This document shows positions 19,358 to 30,400 of a DNA stretch of 54,963 bases, piece by piece (positions within the stretch are counted from its first letter, which is position 1; each line of letters begins with the position of its first letter). The position numbers and the translations under genes are program-made. The notes below the pieces were generated by a model. That model was not told the origin of the DNA. It saw only the letters and a list, made by a program, of their open reading frames with translations, and searched no databases. This DNA is from Gammaproteobacteria bacterium HGW-Gammaproteobacteria-4 (GTDB lineage: Bacteria; Pseudomonadota; Gammaproteobacteria; Xanthomonadales; Xanthomonadaceae): NCBI GenBank assembly GCA_002839995.1, contig PGZC01000013.1, forward strand, positions 1 to 54,963, read 5' to 3'.

Positions 19358-20443
19358 TCAGGTATTCTGGATCACGATGTTCGGGAACGCGATGCTCTTG
19401 TTCTTCGCCTGCAAACTCAGGCGTGCGGCGGCGTTGCGGGCGATCTCGCGATAACGCAGAGCCAGATCGGAATCGGGCTGCGCGGCAACCGTTGGCGCAC
19501 CGCCGTCGGTCTGTTCGCGGATGCGGATATCGAGCGGCAACGCGCCCAGCACCGGCACCCCGTATTGCTCGGCCATGCGCGCACCACCGCCCGCGCCGAA
19601 CACATGCTCGGCATGGCCGCACTGGCTGCACACGTGCACCGCCATGTTTTCGACGATGCCGAGCACCGGCACTTCCACCTTCTCGAACATCTTCAGCGCT
19701 TTTTTGGCGTCGAGCAGGGCGATGTCCTGTGGCGTGGTCACGATGATCGCCGCCGACACCGGCACCCGTTGCGCCAGCGTGAGCTGGATATCGCCGGTAC
19801 CCGGCGGCAGGTCGATAATCAGGTAGTCGAGCCCCTGCCACTGGGTTTCGCCAAGCAATTGCTGCAAGGCCTGAGTCACCATCGGCCCACGCCAGATCAT
19901 CGGCGTGTCTTCGCCCACCAGCAGACCGATCGACATCGCCTGCAGGCCATGACCGGTCTTCGGCGTGATCTTCTTGCCGTCCGGGCTGTCCGGGCGGCCG
20001 CTCAGGCCGAGCATCATCGGGATGCTGGGGCCGTAGATATCGGCGTCGAGCAGGCCAACCTTCGCGCCTTCGGCCTGCAGGGCCAGCGCCAGATTCACCG
20101 CCGTGGTGGATTTGCCGACCCCGCCCTTGCCCGACGCGATGGCGATGACGTTCTTCACCTCCGGCATCGGCGTGAGCTCTTTCTGCACGCGATGGGCGGC
20201 AATGCGCGAACTCACTTCCACCGTGGCCTGGGCAATCCCGACCACGCCCAGCGCCGCCGCACGCGCCTGCTCGGCCAGGGCGGCATGCCAGCCCGCTGCC
20301 GGATAGCCGAGCACGATCTCGATTGCTGCCCGATCGCCATCGACGGCAACCGCACGCACCGCATCGCCCAGCGGCTGGGCGGTGTGCGGGTCGGGTAGCG
20401 CAGCGATGGCGGCACGCAAACGATCGCGAAGTTCACTGGACAT
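19358..20443 (-). CDS. apbC: ApbC/Mrp iron-sulfur cluster carrier ATPase
   Basis: The 361-residue cytoplasmic protein has an N-terminal MIP18-like domain (about 1-90), a deviant Walker A motif (GKGGVGKST, 105-113), LLDADIYGPSIP, and the CxxC pair Cys272/Cys275 (VCSQCGH) that holds the [4Fe-4S] cluster for transfer to client proteins. The start at 20443 begins the conserved N-terminus; a longer upstream frame adds 45 residues without likeness. In Pseudomonas apbC sits between dcd and the divergent metG. Here dcd and metG are on the expected sides and strands but far away. Confidence 0.95.
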   Translation of the reverse strand: MSSELRDRLRAAIAALPDPHTAQPLGDAVRAVAVDGDRAAIEIVLGYPAAGWHAALAEQARAAALGVVGIAQATVEVSSRIAAHRVQKELTPMPEVKNVIAIASGKGGVGKSTTAVNLALALQAEGAKVGLLDADIYGPSIPMMLGLSGRPDSPDGKKITPKTGHGLQAMSIGLLVGEDTPMIWRGPMVTQALQQLLGETQWQGLDYLIIDLPPGTGDIQLTLAQRVPVSAAIIVTTPQDIALLDAKKALKMFEKVEVPVLGIVENMAVHVCSQCGHAEHVFGAGGGARMAEQYGVPVLGALPLDIRIREQTDGGAPTVAAQPDSDLALRYREIARNAAARLSLQAKNKSIAFPNIVIQNT

Positions 20444-20615
20444 GGCATTCCGAATACGCAGGGAGAACGCGAATTGTAACGGATCGCCGCCACGACGATG
20501 CTCGCCGGTAACCGCTCGGCGGCAAGCACGCGGCCAGAGCCTGCGCCAACGCCCCTCCCGACACGACGCCGGCGGCATTGCGCCGCCGGCTCTGCATCAA
20601 TACCGCAGTCGCTGC

Positions 20616-22811
20616 CTAGCGGCCGAAATATTTGGTGAAACGCACACCAAATTCGCTGGCGTCGTTGCTGAGGATCTGCAAGACGTAATCGCCGGTATTC
20701 AAACGTGCATTGTCGTAACGCTTGTCGAAGATGTTGGTGCCGTACAAGGCCATGGTCCAGCCCGCCCCTTCGGGGACATAGGTGACGTTCAGATTGGTCA
20801 GGCTGCGGCTCTTGATCCGGGTGAAACGCCCCGGATCCGCGGTCGGTTCGCCGTTCATGCCGTCGCGGTACGAGTAGTCGGCGCGGAAGCTCAGATTGCC
20901 GTTGTCGCCCATGCGCCAGGTGTATTCCGGGCTCAGCGACGCCGTCAATTTCGGCGTCAACGGCGCCACTGCCACCGGATCATCGACATCGGCATCGATG
21001 TAGCCGGCAGTGGCGTGAACCGAAAAATCATCGTTCAACCACAGCGTGCTTTCCCACTCCACACCGATGGATTGCTGATCGACGATGATGTTGCGGGTGT
21101 CGAAACCGGCGCCTGCGGTGGTGCTGACCTGATACGGCAGATCCTTGTAATCGGTAAGGAACACGGCCAGGCTCATGCTCAGAAAGCTGAACGGCTCGCC
21201 CTTCAGGCCGATCTCGTAGTTGATCGCGGTGACGTTGTCGTTGGCCTCGAAACAGTTCGGGGTTGCCACGTTGCCGGGCTGAGTGAAGTCCAGGAAGCCG
21301 AACAGGCAGAACGGCCGCGGCGGGAACTGACCCGACTGGTAGCCGTTCTGGATGGTCGCGTAGGTGCTCATGTACTCGCTGATGTCGTAGGTGGCATTCA
21401 CCTCCCAACTGACCTGGTTCCAGTCGCGCTGGTTCTTGGCGTCGATCAGACTGTCATTGATGTTGAAGCCGGCTTTCTTGTCGTCCTCGGTGTAGCGCAG
21501 GCCGCCCGACACGCGCAGGTCGTCGCTGACGTGAAAGCCGACGTTGGCATAGACCGCCTTGCTTTCGGTGTCCTGGGTGAGCAGGTCGTTACCCGGGAAG
21601 AAGGTGAATACGGTGTCGTCCTGGCGGGCGAAGCCGTCCTCCTCGAAGTAATACAGTCCGGTGATGAAATCCCAGCGCTCGTAGGTGCCGCTGAACTGCA
21701 ACTCGACCGAGGTCTGGTCGGCCTCACCCACTTCCGGGAAGGTCAGGAAATTCTCGAACAGGCTGTCGTCGTCGAGGCCTGCCTCGTATTCGGAGTGGCG
21801 ATCGCTGAAAATCAGCTTGGCGCTGAGGTTGTCGTCGATGATGTATTCGGCGGTAACCGCAACCCCGCGCGCCGAATTGGTGGTGGTGGCCTGATCGGCC
21901 TGTCCGGTGTTGTTGTCGAACGGATTGGCGGCCAGATCGGAGTTGCGGAAACCGGCCTGGAACAGGGCGCCGTTGGGCAGTTCGTCGATCAACGTGGTGT
22001 AGGGGCGCAGACCGCCCTCGCCATCGTTGGCATCCACCGCCACCAGCAGCGAAAAATCGTCGTGCGGCTGCCACTTCATTGCCAGCCGGCCGGCAATGTC
22101 GCGGCTCTCGCCCACTTCGCGGTTGGTATCGAGATTGAGAAACTCGCCGATGCCGCCGCGCTTGGTGTAGGCACCGGTGAACGACGCCGAAAGCGTATCG
22201 TTCAACTTGCCGTTCATGTACACATCGGAGTTCACGCGGCCACGGGTACCGAGCGTGAAGCTGGCGCGGCCTTCTTCCTTTTCGCCGGGCTGGGTGGTGA
22301 TGATGTTGATCGCGCCGCCGATCGAGTTGCGGCCATACAGCGTGCCCTGCGGGCCGCGCAGCACTTCCACCCGATTGATGTTCGCCAGGCTCCAGTTCTG
22401 CCCGACCTGACGCCCCAGATACACGCCGTCGACGTAAACACCGACGCCCGGATCGGTGGTGATCAGGTGATCCTGCAAGCCGATGCCGCGGATGAACGGG
22501 TTGACCGACGAGGTGTGGCCGGCGGAAAACCCGGTGACGTTCATGTTCGGCACGAACTTGCCGATGTCGGTCAGATCGGCGATGCCCTGCCGCTCGATCG
22601 TTTCGGCGGAAAACGCGCTGATCGCCACCGGCACCTGGTAAATGCTCTCTTCACGTTTGGTTGCGGTCACGATGACCGCATCGAACAGGACCGCTTTTCC
22701 CTCATCGGGCTTGGCCGGTGGTGCGGGCGCTGCCGCATCCTGTGCCGACACCATCTGACTCTGCATCAACGCCAGACCCACAGCCACCACCAACAGTTTT
22801 TTGGCGCGCAT
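20616..22811 (-). CDS. TonB-dependent outer-membrane receptor
   Basis: The protein of about 731 residues has a signal peptide (LLVVAVGLALMQSQMVSAQ), a TonB-box-like segment (FDAVIVTATKREES), a plug domain (about 50-170, with VYVDGVYLGRQVGQ and VEVLRGPQGTLYGRNSIGG) and a beta-barrel with TGLYYFEEDG and VSGGLRYTEDDKKAGF. It belongs to the large group seen in xanthomonads and sphingomonads that includes uptake systems for plant and aromatic compounds. The substrate is not shown by context. Two ATGs abut; the second (22811) has the better distance from GGGGAG. The 250 bp upstream (22815-23064) show no other feature. Confidence 0.92.
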   Translation of the reverse strand: MRAKKLLVVAVGLALMQSQMVSAQDAAAPAPPAKPDEGKAVLFDAVIVTATKREESIYQVPVAISAFSAETIERQGIADLTDIGKFVPNMNVTGFSAGHTSSVNPFIRGIGLQDHLITTDPGVGVYVDGVYLGRQVGQNWSLANINRVEVLRGPQGTLYGRNSIGGAINIITTQPGEKEEGRASFTLGTRGRVNSDVYMNGKLNDTLSASFTGAYTKRGGIGEFLNLDTNREVGESRDIAGRLAMKWQPHDDFSLLVAVDANDGEGGLRPYTTLIDELPNGALFQAGFRNSDLAANPFDNNTGQADQATTTNSARGVAVTAEYIIDDNLSAKLIFSDRHSEYEAGLDDDSLFENFLTFPEVGEADQTSVELQFSGTYERWDFITGLYYFEEDGFARQDDTVFTFFPGNDLLTQDTESKAVYANVGFHVSDDLRVSGGLRYTEDDKKAGFNINDSLIDAKNQRDWNQVSWEVNATYDISEYMSTYATIQNGYQSGQFPPRPFCLFGFLDFTQPGNVATPNCFEANDNVTAINYEIGLKGEPFSFLSMSLAVFLTDYKDLPYQVSTTAGAGFDTRNIIVDQQSIGVEWESTLWLNDDFSVHATAGYIDADVDDPVAVAPLTPKLTASLSPEYTWRMGDNGNLSFRADYSYRDGMNGEPTADPGRFTRIKSRSLTNLNVTYVPEGAGWTMALYGTNIFDKRYDNARLNTGDYVLQILSNDASEFGVRFTKYFGR

Positions 22812-23064
22812 CATTCACTCCCCTCTCGCGATTGTTGTTGACGTACATACACGCGCTGACGACTGCACTGCCAGTCGCATCGTTTCCCGAATGCACACTG
22901 CATGGCGACGCGGCACGGGTTGGCCACGTCCGGATGTACCCAGATGCCCCCAGCGCCGCGAATCACCCATGATTCCGGCCCACGCCGACACCGCCATGGT
23001 ATCGATATCCCCGCCGAATCGTCGCACACTGCAATCGCGCGGGCAAATGCGCCAGGCCGCGCAA

Positions 23065-24243
23065 TCAGCGTGCCGCGCCAACAAACTCGCGCCGCTTGCG
23101 GACAATGCGATCCTGCGAATTCATGGCTTCCTGGTAACGGACGGCATCGGCGCGGGTGGTGGCGTTGTCGCGGGCAATCTTGAAGTGATCGCGCGCGCGT
23201 TCGGGCTCGTGCAAGCCGACGTAGGCCAGTGCCAGCCAGTAGTGGAACTCGTGGTAATAGGCGGCACGTTCGATTTCCCTGGCGAACAATTGGCTGGCAC
23301 GCGCGAAATCGCCTCGCTCCATTGCGACCCGACCCTGATCGAAAAAATGAAACGGCGGGTAGGGCTGCAACTCCCGCAGTCGAACCGACCAGCGCTCGGC
23401 TTCACCCTCACGACCCAGCGCTCTCAGTACCGGAATCGCATTGGACATCGCCACCGTGTTTGCCGGCTCCAGCGCGAGCGCATGTTCGAGCGCAACCGCC
23501 GCCTGCTGGAGATGGCCACTCCGCCGATAGACCAGACCGAGCGTGTTGTAGGTCGCGGTGTAACGTGGTTCCCGCTTTATTGCCGCCCGTGCCCACCAGT
23601 ACGCGTTATCGACCTTGCCCGACGCCATCGACTCGGCAGCCCGGTTGTTCATGTACATCGCCGTCACGGTCTGCCGGGACACGCTTCTGACCTGCTGGCC
23701 ACGGCGGTCCCGGCTGGCAAGAAAATCGATCACCGTCGCCGGATTTGCGCTCGATTTGACCCCCTTCTCGGCGAGCTTTTCGCGCAATACCACGTTGACA
23801 TGGCCGTTGTAGAACACCAGGTCGCCATTGCGGCTCATGACGTGATCGCCAAGCACCTCCTGAAACTGCACATCCAGCCCGACCTGTCCGGCCAATGCGG
23901 CGGTCAGTATGACCAGCGACAGGCAATTGCCGGTGCGCGCATCGAACGCTTCGGCCGCGTTGCGGGTGAACGCAGAGTCGTACTCGATATTGAGCTTCCC
24001 GCCCGTCTGCAGTGCGTTGATCAGCCCCAACTGCGGGCCTTCGGCATGCAATTGCGGCGCGATATCGAACGCCAGGTAACTGCGCATCGGCGCGGACAGC
24101 GCGAACACGGCATCACCGTCGATCGGCTCATCGGCCGGCGCGAACCACTGGTCCCTGAACAAATCCGGCGCGACCCGACTGACCGGCGCCGAGGCGCAGG
24201 CGCCGAGCACGAGCAGCAGGGCAATGATCGACAGGCGCTGCAT
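23065..24243 (-). CDS. TPR lipoprotein with transglutaminase-like region
   Basis: The 392-residue protein has a strong lipobox (LLLVLGAC, Cys16). The middle part (about 85-170) carries ARTGNCLSLVILTAALAG and YNGHVNVVL, a Cys and His arranged as in transglutaminase-like/peptidase folds. The C-terminal half has tetratricopeptide repeats (TYNTLGLVYRRSGHLQQAA, YHEFHYWLALAYVGLHEPER). It is probably anchored in the outer membrane. GGAGG sits 5 nt before the ATG at 24243, which decides the start. Function is unknown. A second TonB-type receptor lies downstream and PbpC upstream on the same strand. Confidence 0.82.
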   Translation of the reverse strand: MQRLSIIALLLVLGACASAPVSRVAPDLFRDQWFAPADEPIDGDAVFALSAPMRSYLAFDIAPQLHAEGPQLGLINALQTGGKLNIEYDSAFTRNAAEAFDARTGNCLSLVILTAALAGQVGLDVQFQEVLGDHVMSRNGDLVFYNGHVNVVLREKLAEKGVKSSANPATVIDFLASRDRRGQQVRSVSRQTVTAMYMNNRAAESMASGKVDNAYWWARAAIKREPRYTATYNTLGLVYRRSGHLQQAAVALEHALALEPANTVAMSNAIPVLRALGREGEAERWSVRLRELQPYPPFHFFDQGRVAMERGDFARASQLFAREIERAAYYHEFHYWLALAYVGLHEPERARDHFKIARDNATTRADAVRYQEAMNSQDRIVRKRREFVGAAR

Positions 24244-24328
24244 GGATACCTCCGCGCCAACGCAGCCGAGACGCTTGCGCCCAGTATCCAATCAGTTTTT
24301 CGATCGCGTCAATGTGCCATTCGGCCCC

Positions 24329-26743
24329 TCAGTCCAGCACCTCCACCTTCAGCGCGCGCTCCGCCACGCGGCCGTGATCATCGACCGCGCGCAGGGCGTG
24401 CGTGCCAGCGTGCGGGGCGTGCCAGAACAGCGCGTCATCCGGTGCCACGTTGCCCAGATAGGCGTCGTCGGCAAACCAGTACAGACTGCGCACATCGGCA
24501 TCGACGCTGGCGCTGAGGGCGATGCGGTTACGCTCGGGCTGGCTGCGGCGCAACGCATAAACGACGCCACGCAGCGGCGAATCGATGCGTGGCGGATCGC
24601 CGTCGGCGCTGTCGATACAATCCGGATCGACGGGCGGCTTGCGCCGTGGCATGCCGGCCTGCGCAAACACCTGGGCCAGATCCGAAGGCCAGTATTCGAA
24701 AACCTGGCGGCGGGTGTGCAGCGGGTCATACGGTGGACAGGCAACTGCGCCACTGCGGGTATCGATCATCAGCGCGCGATGCACCGAGCTGACCCGGATC
24801 GGGCTCGTGCCGGGAATGAACCAGGTTTCGCCGCGCTGCGGGCAGTCGGCATTGGGCAGATCGCCGCTGGCCAGACACACTTCGACCCGCTTGACGTTTT
24901 CCGGCAACACCCACGGTGGCTCGGCGAGATGACGATCCTGCGCCGCGATCGCATCGACGATGCGGAAAAACAGCGGCGCCGCCGCTTGCGCGCCGATCAG
25001 CGCCGGGTTGCCGCTGCCGTCGAAATGTCCGCTCCACACCACCAGCACGTACGGCCCGAACACGCCGGCGGTCCAGGCATCGCGAAACGCCCACGAGGTG
25101 CCGGTTTTCCAGTACACCGGCAGACCGCGACTGCCGACCCGCGCGCCCTGCCCCAGCACGCCATCGTCGGGGCGCGGGTTCTGCCGCAGCATGTCCATCA
25201 CCATGAAGCTGGCTTCGTTGCTGAGCAGGCGCACACCCGCCGCGTGCGGCGCATCGACACGAAAACGCAGCTCTCGCATCACCCCGCGATTGGCCAGCAT
25301 CGCGTACAGGCGCGCCAGCTCCTGCATCGTCACCTCGCCGCCACCGAGCACCAGCGCCAGACCGTAGTGACGCTCGCTCGCCATGCGACCGATGCCGGCT
25401 GCCTTGAGAAAGCCGTACAGATTGGGCGCAGCCAGGCGCGCCGACACCTGCACCGCCGGGATGTTGCGGCTGCGAATCAAGGCGTCGGTGGCATTGACCG
25501 GCCCGAGGAAACGCCCATCGAAATTCTCCGGGCTGAATGGGCCGAACGCGCTCGGCACATCGCGCAGCACCGTGCGCGGATGCAACACGCCCTGATCGAT
25601 GCCCAGCGCATACACGAACGGCTTGAGCGTGGAACCGGGCGAACGTCTGGCGTCGGTGCCATTGACCTGGCCGGCGATGGCGGCGTCGAAATAATCGGCT
25701 GAGCCGACCAGCGCCTTCACCGCCATGTCGCGGCTGTCCACCAGCAACGCGGCGGCATTGTCGATACCGCGCTCGCGCTGCACTTGCAGAAAGCCCTCGA
25801 TCTGCCGTTCCAGCGTGCGTTGCAGGCGCATGTCCAGGGTGGTGTCGAGGCGCGCCGGCAGCACGCCCTGGCGACGCGAAGCGTGCAGCACCTGATCCAC
25901 CGCATGCGGCGCCGCGTATGGCAAGGCCGATGGCGCGCGCAGACTCAGCGGCAGGCGCAGCAGCGCATCCTGACCCTCATCGCCGCCATGAATCGCCCGC
26001 CAGCGCCGGTACAGGCGCGCACGTGCCGCCGCCAGCGAATCGCCGAGCACGCGGCGCCCGGCATCGCCATCGTTACCGGCCAGGGTTGAACGCAACCGCC
26101 GGCTCGGATCCTGCGGCAGCACCGCCAGCGCCAGCACCTCGGGCAGGGTGAGCCGCGCCACCGGCTTGTCGAAATAGATCAGGCTGGCAGCGCCGACGCC
26201 TTCGATGTTGCCGCCGTACGGGGCGAGGTTCAGATACGCCTCCAGGATCGCGTCCTTGGAGTAGCACAGCTCCAGTTGCAGCGCGCGCGCCATCTGCACC
26301 AGCTTGCCGCCGGGCGCACGCGTGTCGAGCCGGTACTTCAAGCGCGCCAGTTGCATGGTGAGGGTGGAGCCGCCCTGACGCGGGCCGCGCGCAATGTAGG
26401 TTTCGTATGCACCACGCAACAGGCTCGCCGGATTGAAGCCGGGGTGCCAGCGGAACCACTGGTCCTCCTGCAACTGCACCGCCTCGATCAGTTGCGACGG
26501 CATCTGCGCCAGTTCCAGCCATAGCCGATACTTGTCGTCGCGGCTGAGCACCAGCCGCAACAGCCTGCCATCGGCATCGTAGACCGCCGTCGAGCCCGGC
26601 ACCTGCGCCGACAGCGGCGGGTGCGGCCACAGGCGGACCCCCACCAGCGCGAGGCAGATAACGACAATCCATACGATGCCACGTACAATCCGTTGCCAAC
26701 AGCGTGTCATACGAGACTTGAAGGTCATTTTTCGTGATCGCAT
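24329..26743 (-). CDS. pbpC: Penicillin-binding protein 1C
   Basis: The bifunctional peptidoglycan synthase of about 804 residues has a transmembrane helix (IVWIVVICLALVGVRLW, about 23-39). A GT51 transglycosylase domain follows, with catalytic Glu93 in LQEDQWFRWHPG and RQGGSTLTMQL. A transpeptidase domain comes next with SxxK (Ser371-Thr-Leu-Lys374), SxN (Ser425-Arg-Asn427) and KTGT (546-549), and then the C-terminal PBP1C domain. The start is uncertain among 26743, 26728 and 26710; none has a strong ribosome-binding site. In E. coli pbpC follows the alpha-2-macroglobulin gene yfhM. Here the same order and strand exist but a toxin-antitoxin pair on the other strand lies between. Confidence 0.93.
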   Translation of the reverse strand: MRSRKMTFKSRMTRCWQRIVRGIVWIVVICLALVGVRLWPHPPLSAQVPGSTAVYDADGRLLRLVLSRDDKYRLWLELAQMPSQLIEAVQLQEDQWFRWHPGFNPASLLRGAYETYIARGPRQGGSTLTMQLARLKYRLDTRAPGGKLVQMARALQLELCYSKDAILEAYLNLAPYGGNIEGVGAASLIYFDKPVARLTLPEVLALAVLPQDPSRRLRSTLAGNDGDAGRRVLGDSLAAARARLYRRWRAIHGGDEGQDALLRLPLSLRAPSALPYAAPHAVDQVLHASRRQGVLPARLDTTLDMRLQRTLERQIEGFLQVQRERGIDNAAALLVDSRDMAVKALVGSADYFDAAIAGQVNGTDARRSPGSTLKPFVYALGIDQGVLHPRTVLRDVPSAFGPFSPENFDGRFLGPVNATDALIRSRNIPAVQVSARLAAPNLYGFLKAAGIGRMASERHYGLALVLGGGEVTMQELARLYAMLANRGVMRELRFRVDAPHAAGVRLLSNEASFMVMDMLRQNPRPDDGVLGQGARVGSRGLPVYWKTGTSWAFRDAWTAGVFGPYVLVVWSGHFDGSGNPALIGAQAAAPLFFRIVDAIAAQDRHLAEPPWVLPENVKRVEVCLASGDLPNADCPQRGETWFIPGTSPIRVSSVHRALMIDTRSGAVACPPYDPLHTRRQVFEYWPSDLAQVFAQAGMPRRKPPVDPDCIDSADGDPPRIDSPLRGVVYALRRSQPERNRIALSASVDADVRSLYWFADDAYLGNVAPDDALFWHAPHAGTHALRAVDDHGRVAERALKVEVLD

Positions 26744-26779
26744 GTTGGAAATGAACGCATCAATAGTCGGAGGCACGCC

Positions 26780-27070
26780 ATGAAACCGTCCCGTGCGTTG
26801 AACCAACGCGGCACCGTCATACGCGACGCAGCACACCGATTCCGTGCAACCAATCCGCGCGTATTCGGATCCGCGCTGCACGGCACCGACACCGATGGCA
26901 GCGATCTGGATTTGCTGGTCGATGCGCTTCCCGGCGCGACCCTGTTCGATCTTGGCGGCCTGCAAGTGGAGCTGGAAGTGCTGTTGGGCGTGCCAGTCGA
27001 TCTGGTCACACCCGGCGATCTGCCACCGAAGTTTCGCGAACAAGTGCTGGCAGAAGCACGTCCGGTATGA
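26780..27070 (+). CDS. mntA: MntA-type antitoxin nucleotidyltransferase
   Basis: The 96-residue minimal nucleotidyltransferase has the signature GSALHGTDTDGSDLDLLVD (about 30-48): a Gly-Ser pair followed by the Asp-x-Asp metal-binding residues. In MntA-HepT modules this protein adds AMP to the HEPN toxin and neutralises it. Its ATG follows GGAGG at 8 nt, and its end overlaps hepT by 4 bp (ATGA), typical translational coupling. Only 36 bp separate it from the divergent pbpC start. Confidence 0.88.
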   Translation: MKPSRALNQRGTVIRDAAHRFRATNPRVFGSALHGTDTDGSDLDLLVDALPGATLFDLGGLQVELEVLLGVPVDLVTPGDLPPKFREQVLAEARPV

Positions 27071-27450
27071 CGGCCCAACGTCACGCCGATTATCTGGAAC
27101 ACATGCTTCAGGCTGCCAACGACGCCCGCACCTTTGTCGACGGCCTGCACCAATGCGAGTTTGTCGCAGACAAACGAACGCAACAAGCGGTTATTCTCAA
27201 CCTGCTCATCATCGGTGAGGCGGCCAGCAAGCTCCTGCAAAACCACAGCACCTTCCTCGCCCAACATCCCGAACTGCCATGGACCAGCATGAAGGGGATG
27301 CGCAATCGCCTCGCACATGGCTACTTCGACATCGATCTGGATGTGGTTTGGGACACGCTGCACGAGGCTCTTCCCGAACTGCAGGAACGGTTGCCGGAAA
27401 TCATTGCGCACGCGTTGCAGGAGAGCCGCGAGAGCGGCCCTGCATCCTGA
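27067..27450 (+). CDS. hepT: HepT-type HEPN ribonuclease toxin
   Basis: The 127-residue all-helical HEPN-domain protein has the active-site motif RNRLAHGYFDID (Arg-x4-His followed by Tyr, about 79-90). HepT toxins cut RNA; the Tyr near the motif is the site AMPylated by MntA. It is translationally coupled to mntA and converges on the alpha-2-macroglobulin gene, with 24 bp between the stop codons. Confidence 0.88.
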   Translation: MTAQRHADYLEHMLQAANDARTFVDGLHQCEFVADKRTQQAVILNLLIIGEAASKLLQNHSTFLAQHPELPWTSMKGMRNRLAHGYFDIDLDVVWDTLHEALPELQERLPEIIAHALQESRESGPAS

Positions 27451-27474
27451 TACGTCACGGCGCACGCACATGCG

Positions 27475-30400
27475 TCACGGCCGCTGCACCGTGATCGCGC
27501 CACCGCGCGAGCGCGCCTGCACGGTGCGTTCGTACATCGACTCGGCATATGCCGGCGGCACCACGAAGCGGCCGGCGTTGGTCGCCTTGATGCGGTAGAC
27601 GAACTGGCTGACGCGGGTCCCGGCATAGCCGTAGATCACGATGCGGTCGTCGCGCACGTCGGCGTAGTCGAGCGCGAAGTTGGAGCTGTCGAGACCGATG
27701 GATGGGCGCCACGACGGTTGCGATGCCACTACGTCGCCATCGTCGTGGTCGCCCTCGTATTCTTCGCCTCCGTCGCGGGCATCATCTGCATACACCGGCG
27801 TTGGCGCGGCGCCGGCGAGCTCCTGCACCGGCTCGAACCCGCCCGGCAACAGATCGACGATGGCGACATTGCCGTAACCGGCACCACGCAACGCGCGGAT
27901 CTTCAGATGCACCTGGATCTCCTCGCCCAGCGTCACGGTATCCACCACCTTGCCCTCGGCATTGGTGAACTCGCGCACGATCTCCAGCCCGTCGCGGATT
28001 TCGCTGTCGGGCGGATTGCGGTCGAAACCGGTTTCGCTGACGCTGTACCAAGCCGCTTGATCGGCGCCGTTGCTCACTTGCAGCGCCTTGGCAGCAGCAT
28101 CGAAGGCGGCGCGCAACACCAGGCCGTCGGCCTTGCCGATCGACGTGTTGCCGCCCTTGGCATCGGTCTGCACGAACCGCAATTCACCGTCCTCTGGCGT
28201 GCCGAACCGATCGCTGTAAGTACCCAACGCCAGCACCGTCAGCGCCGACGACAACGTGTTGTAACGGCCCTTGCCAAGCACCTGCACGATATTCGCCAGC
28301 GCCTTGGGCGGAAGCTCGGCGGCGCGCTCGGGGAAATGGCGCGACAGCAGGAACAGCACGCTGGCATCGCGGATCAGCGGATCGTGGAAGCGGTCGTAGT
28401 TCCATTCCAGTTCGATCGCATCGCGGCTGAGCAGCGCGGCGGGCGCGGCGATCAGGCGCTCGGCTTCGCGATCGAGCTTGAGCAACTTGAGGCTGGCAGC
28501 CAGATACGCAGCCACGCTGTCGCTCTGCCACTGCTTGGGATACTGCGCGTCCAGGCGCTCGCGCACGGCGGCGATCGCGTTGCTGGTGACCTGCTGCTGA
28601 CGGGTCAACAGATAGATCGCGAACGCACGTTCGCGCAGCGCCGGCAGCGAGCCATCGCTTTCGTCGTTGACCAGCCGCTTCAGATAATCGTTGCCGCGCG
28701 ACAGCATCTCGGCCGGGACTTCCCAGCCGCGTTCGCGCGCTTCGATCAGGAACTGCATGGTGTACACCGCCACGTACGGCTGCACATCCACCGTCGGCAT
28801 CCAGTAGCCGAACCCGCCTTCGGCGTTCTGGCGCGAACGCAGCAACGCCATCAGATCGGCAAAGCCGGTGCGTGCGCGCGCGGAATCGGTGCTATGCAGG
28901 GTTCCGAACTCGGGATATTGCGCCAGCACCAGCCCGGGCATGGCGCGGCTGAGCACCTGCTCGGTGCATTGGTGCGGGAAGGCATCGAGATAGCCGCTCA
29001 GGCCGTTGGCCAGCACCAGCGGCGAATACGAAGCCGCCGCTTCGCGCTTGGCGAAGGCGAGGTACAGCTCGCGCAATGGCCCGACAGTCTTGTCGCCTTC
29101 ACCCAGACTGCCGATGACCAGCGTATTGCGATAGGGCTGCGCCGGCCGCACCGAGACATCGGCGCCGAGAGTAGCCGCGTACTTGCCGCTGCTGGCGCTG
29201 AAGCGCAACCGCGATGCGCCCGGCTCGCCCATGGCGCGCAGGCGGAAGATCGCCACGCCCTCGCGCATGCCGCCCAGCGTCAACGTCTGCTCGGCAGCAT
29301 CGATGACCTGCAACTGCGCCTCGGGTTCGATCTTCACGGTGATCGGCAAGGCCGTGTCGCCAAGGCCCTCGACGTTGTTGGCCACGCCCACGCTCACCTC
29401 GAACTCATCGCCCGGCGCCACCATCGCCGGCGCGTTGGGCGAGAGCACGAAATCGCCGCGCACGGTGGTGCTGCCCTCGAACACGCCCATGGTGTCGCCG
29501 GACACCGCCACCGCCATCAGCCGCAACTGGCCGTTGAAGTCCTCCGGAATCGCGTAGCTCACTTCGCCCTCGCCATCGACGTCGATCAGCCCCGACCAGT
29601 ACGCCACCGGCGCCGCGCGCTTCTTGCGGAACGGGTTGAGATGGCGGCCGAGCAAGGCATCGGCATCGCCGCCCGGAGCCGCTGCGGCCAGCAGTTGCGC
29701 AAACTCGGGCAGGATCAGATCGAGGATCTGCCGGGTCTGCACCTGCAACATGCGTTTTTGCAGAAAGTGATCGAGCGGATCGCCGAGTTGGTAGCGCGCC
29801 ACCTGCAAGATGCCCTCGTCCACCGCAAACACCGCCACCCGCGCCGGGCTCGCGGTGTGTACTTTCATCCGCAACGTGGTGCCGGGTTTGACCAACGCCG
29901 GCGCGTCCACCTTCAGCGCCAACTGGTGCGCGGCGCGGCTCACCGAAAACGGCACGATGGCGTAGCTCAGCGGGCTCATGAAGATTTCCTCCGAGCCCGG
30001 ATCGCGCACGTACTGCACGTTCACATAGCCATTGCCGGTGAAATCGGCCGGCACCCGGATGTGCTGCACCGAGCCGGTGCTGGCGGCCTTGAACCACTGC
30101 TGTGCATACACCTTGTCGCGCTCGATGGTGATCAGCCCCGAACCGGCATACGGCGCGCGCACCGCGATTTCGATCTCCTCGCCCGGCGCGTAATCGTGTT
30201 TGTCCAACGTCAGTTGCAGTTCGGCGTTGCGCTCCAGCGAGCGGCTGATGTTGGCATTGCCCGCCACCGTGAACAGCACGCGATTGAGTTCCTCGCCGGC
30301 GGCATTCTTCACCAGCAATGCATAGCTGCCGGGTGCGTCGGTGGGCAGCGACAGGTCGAGACCGGCAGTCGGAATCGCGAGCGCGTCCTCGCGCAGCGGC

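Noticed and set aside
20382-22841. 819-codon open frame on the plus strand
   Set aside because: Antisense shadow of the second TonB receptor gene, with no domain pattern.
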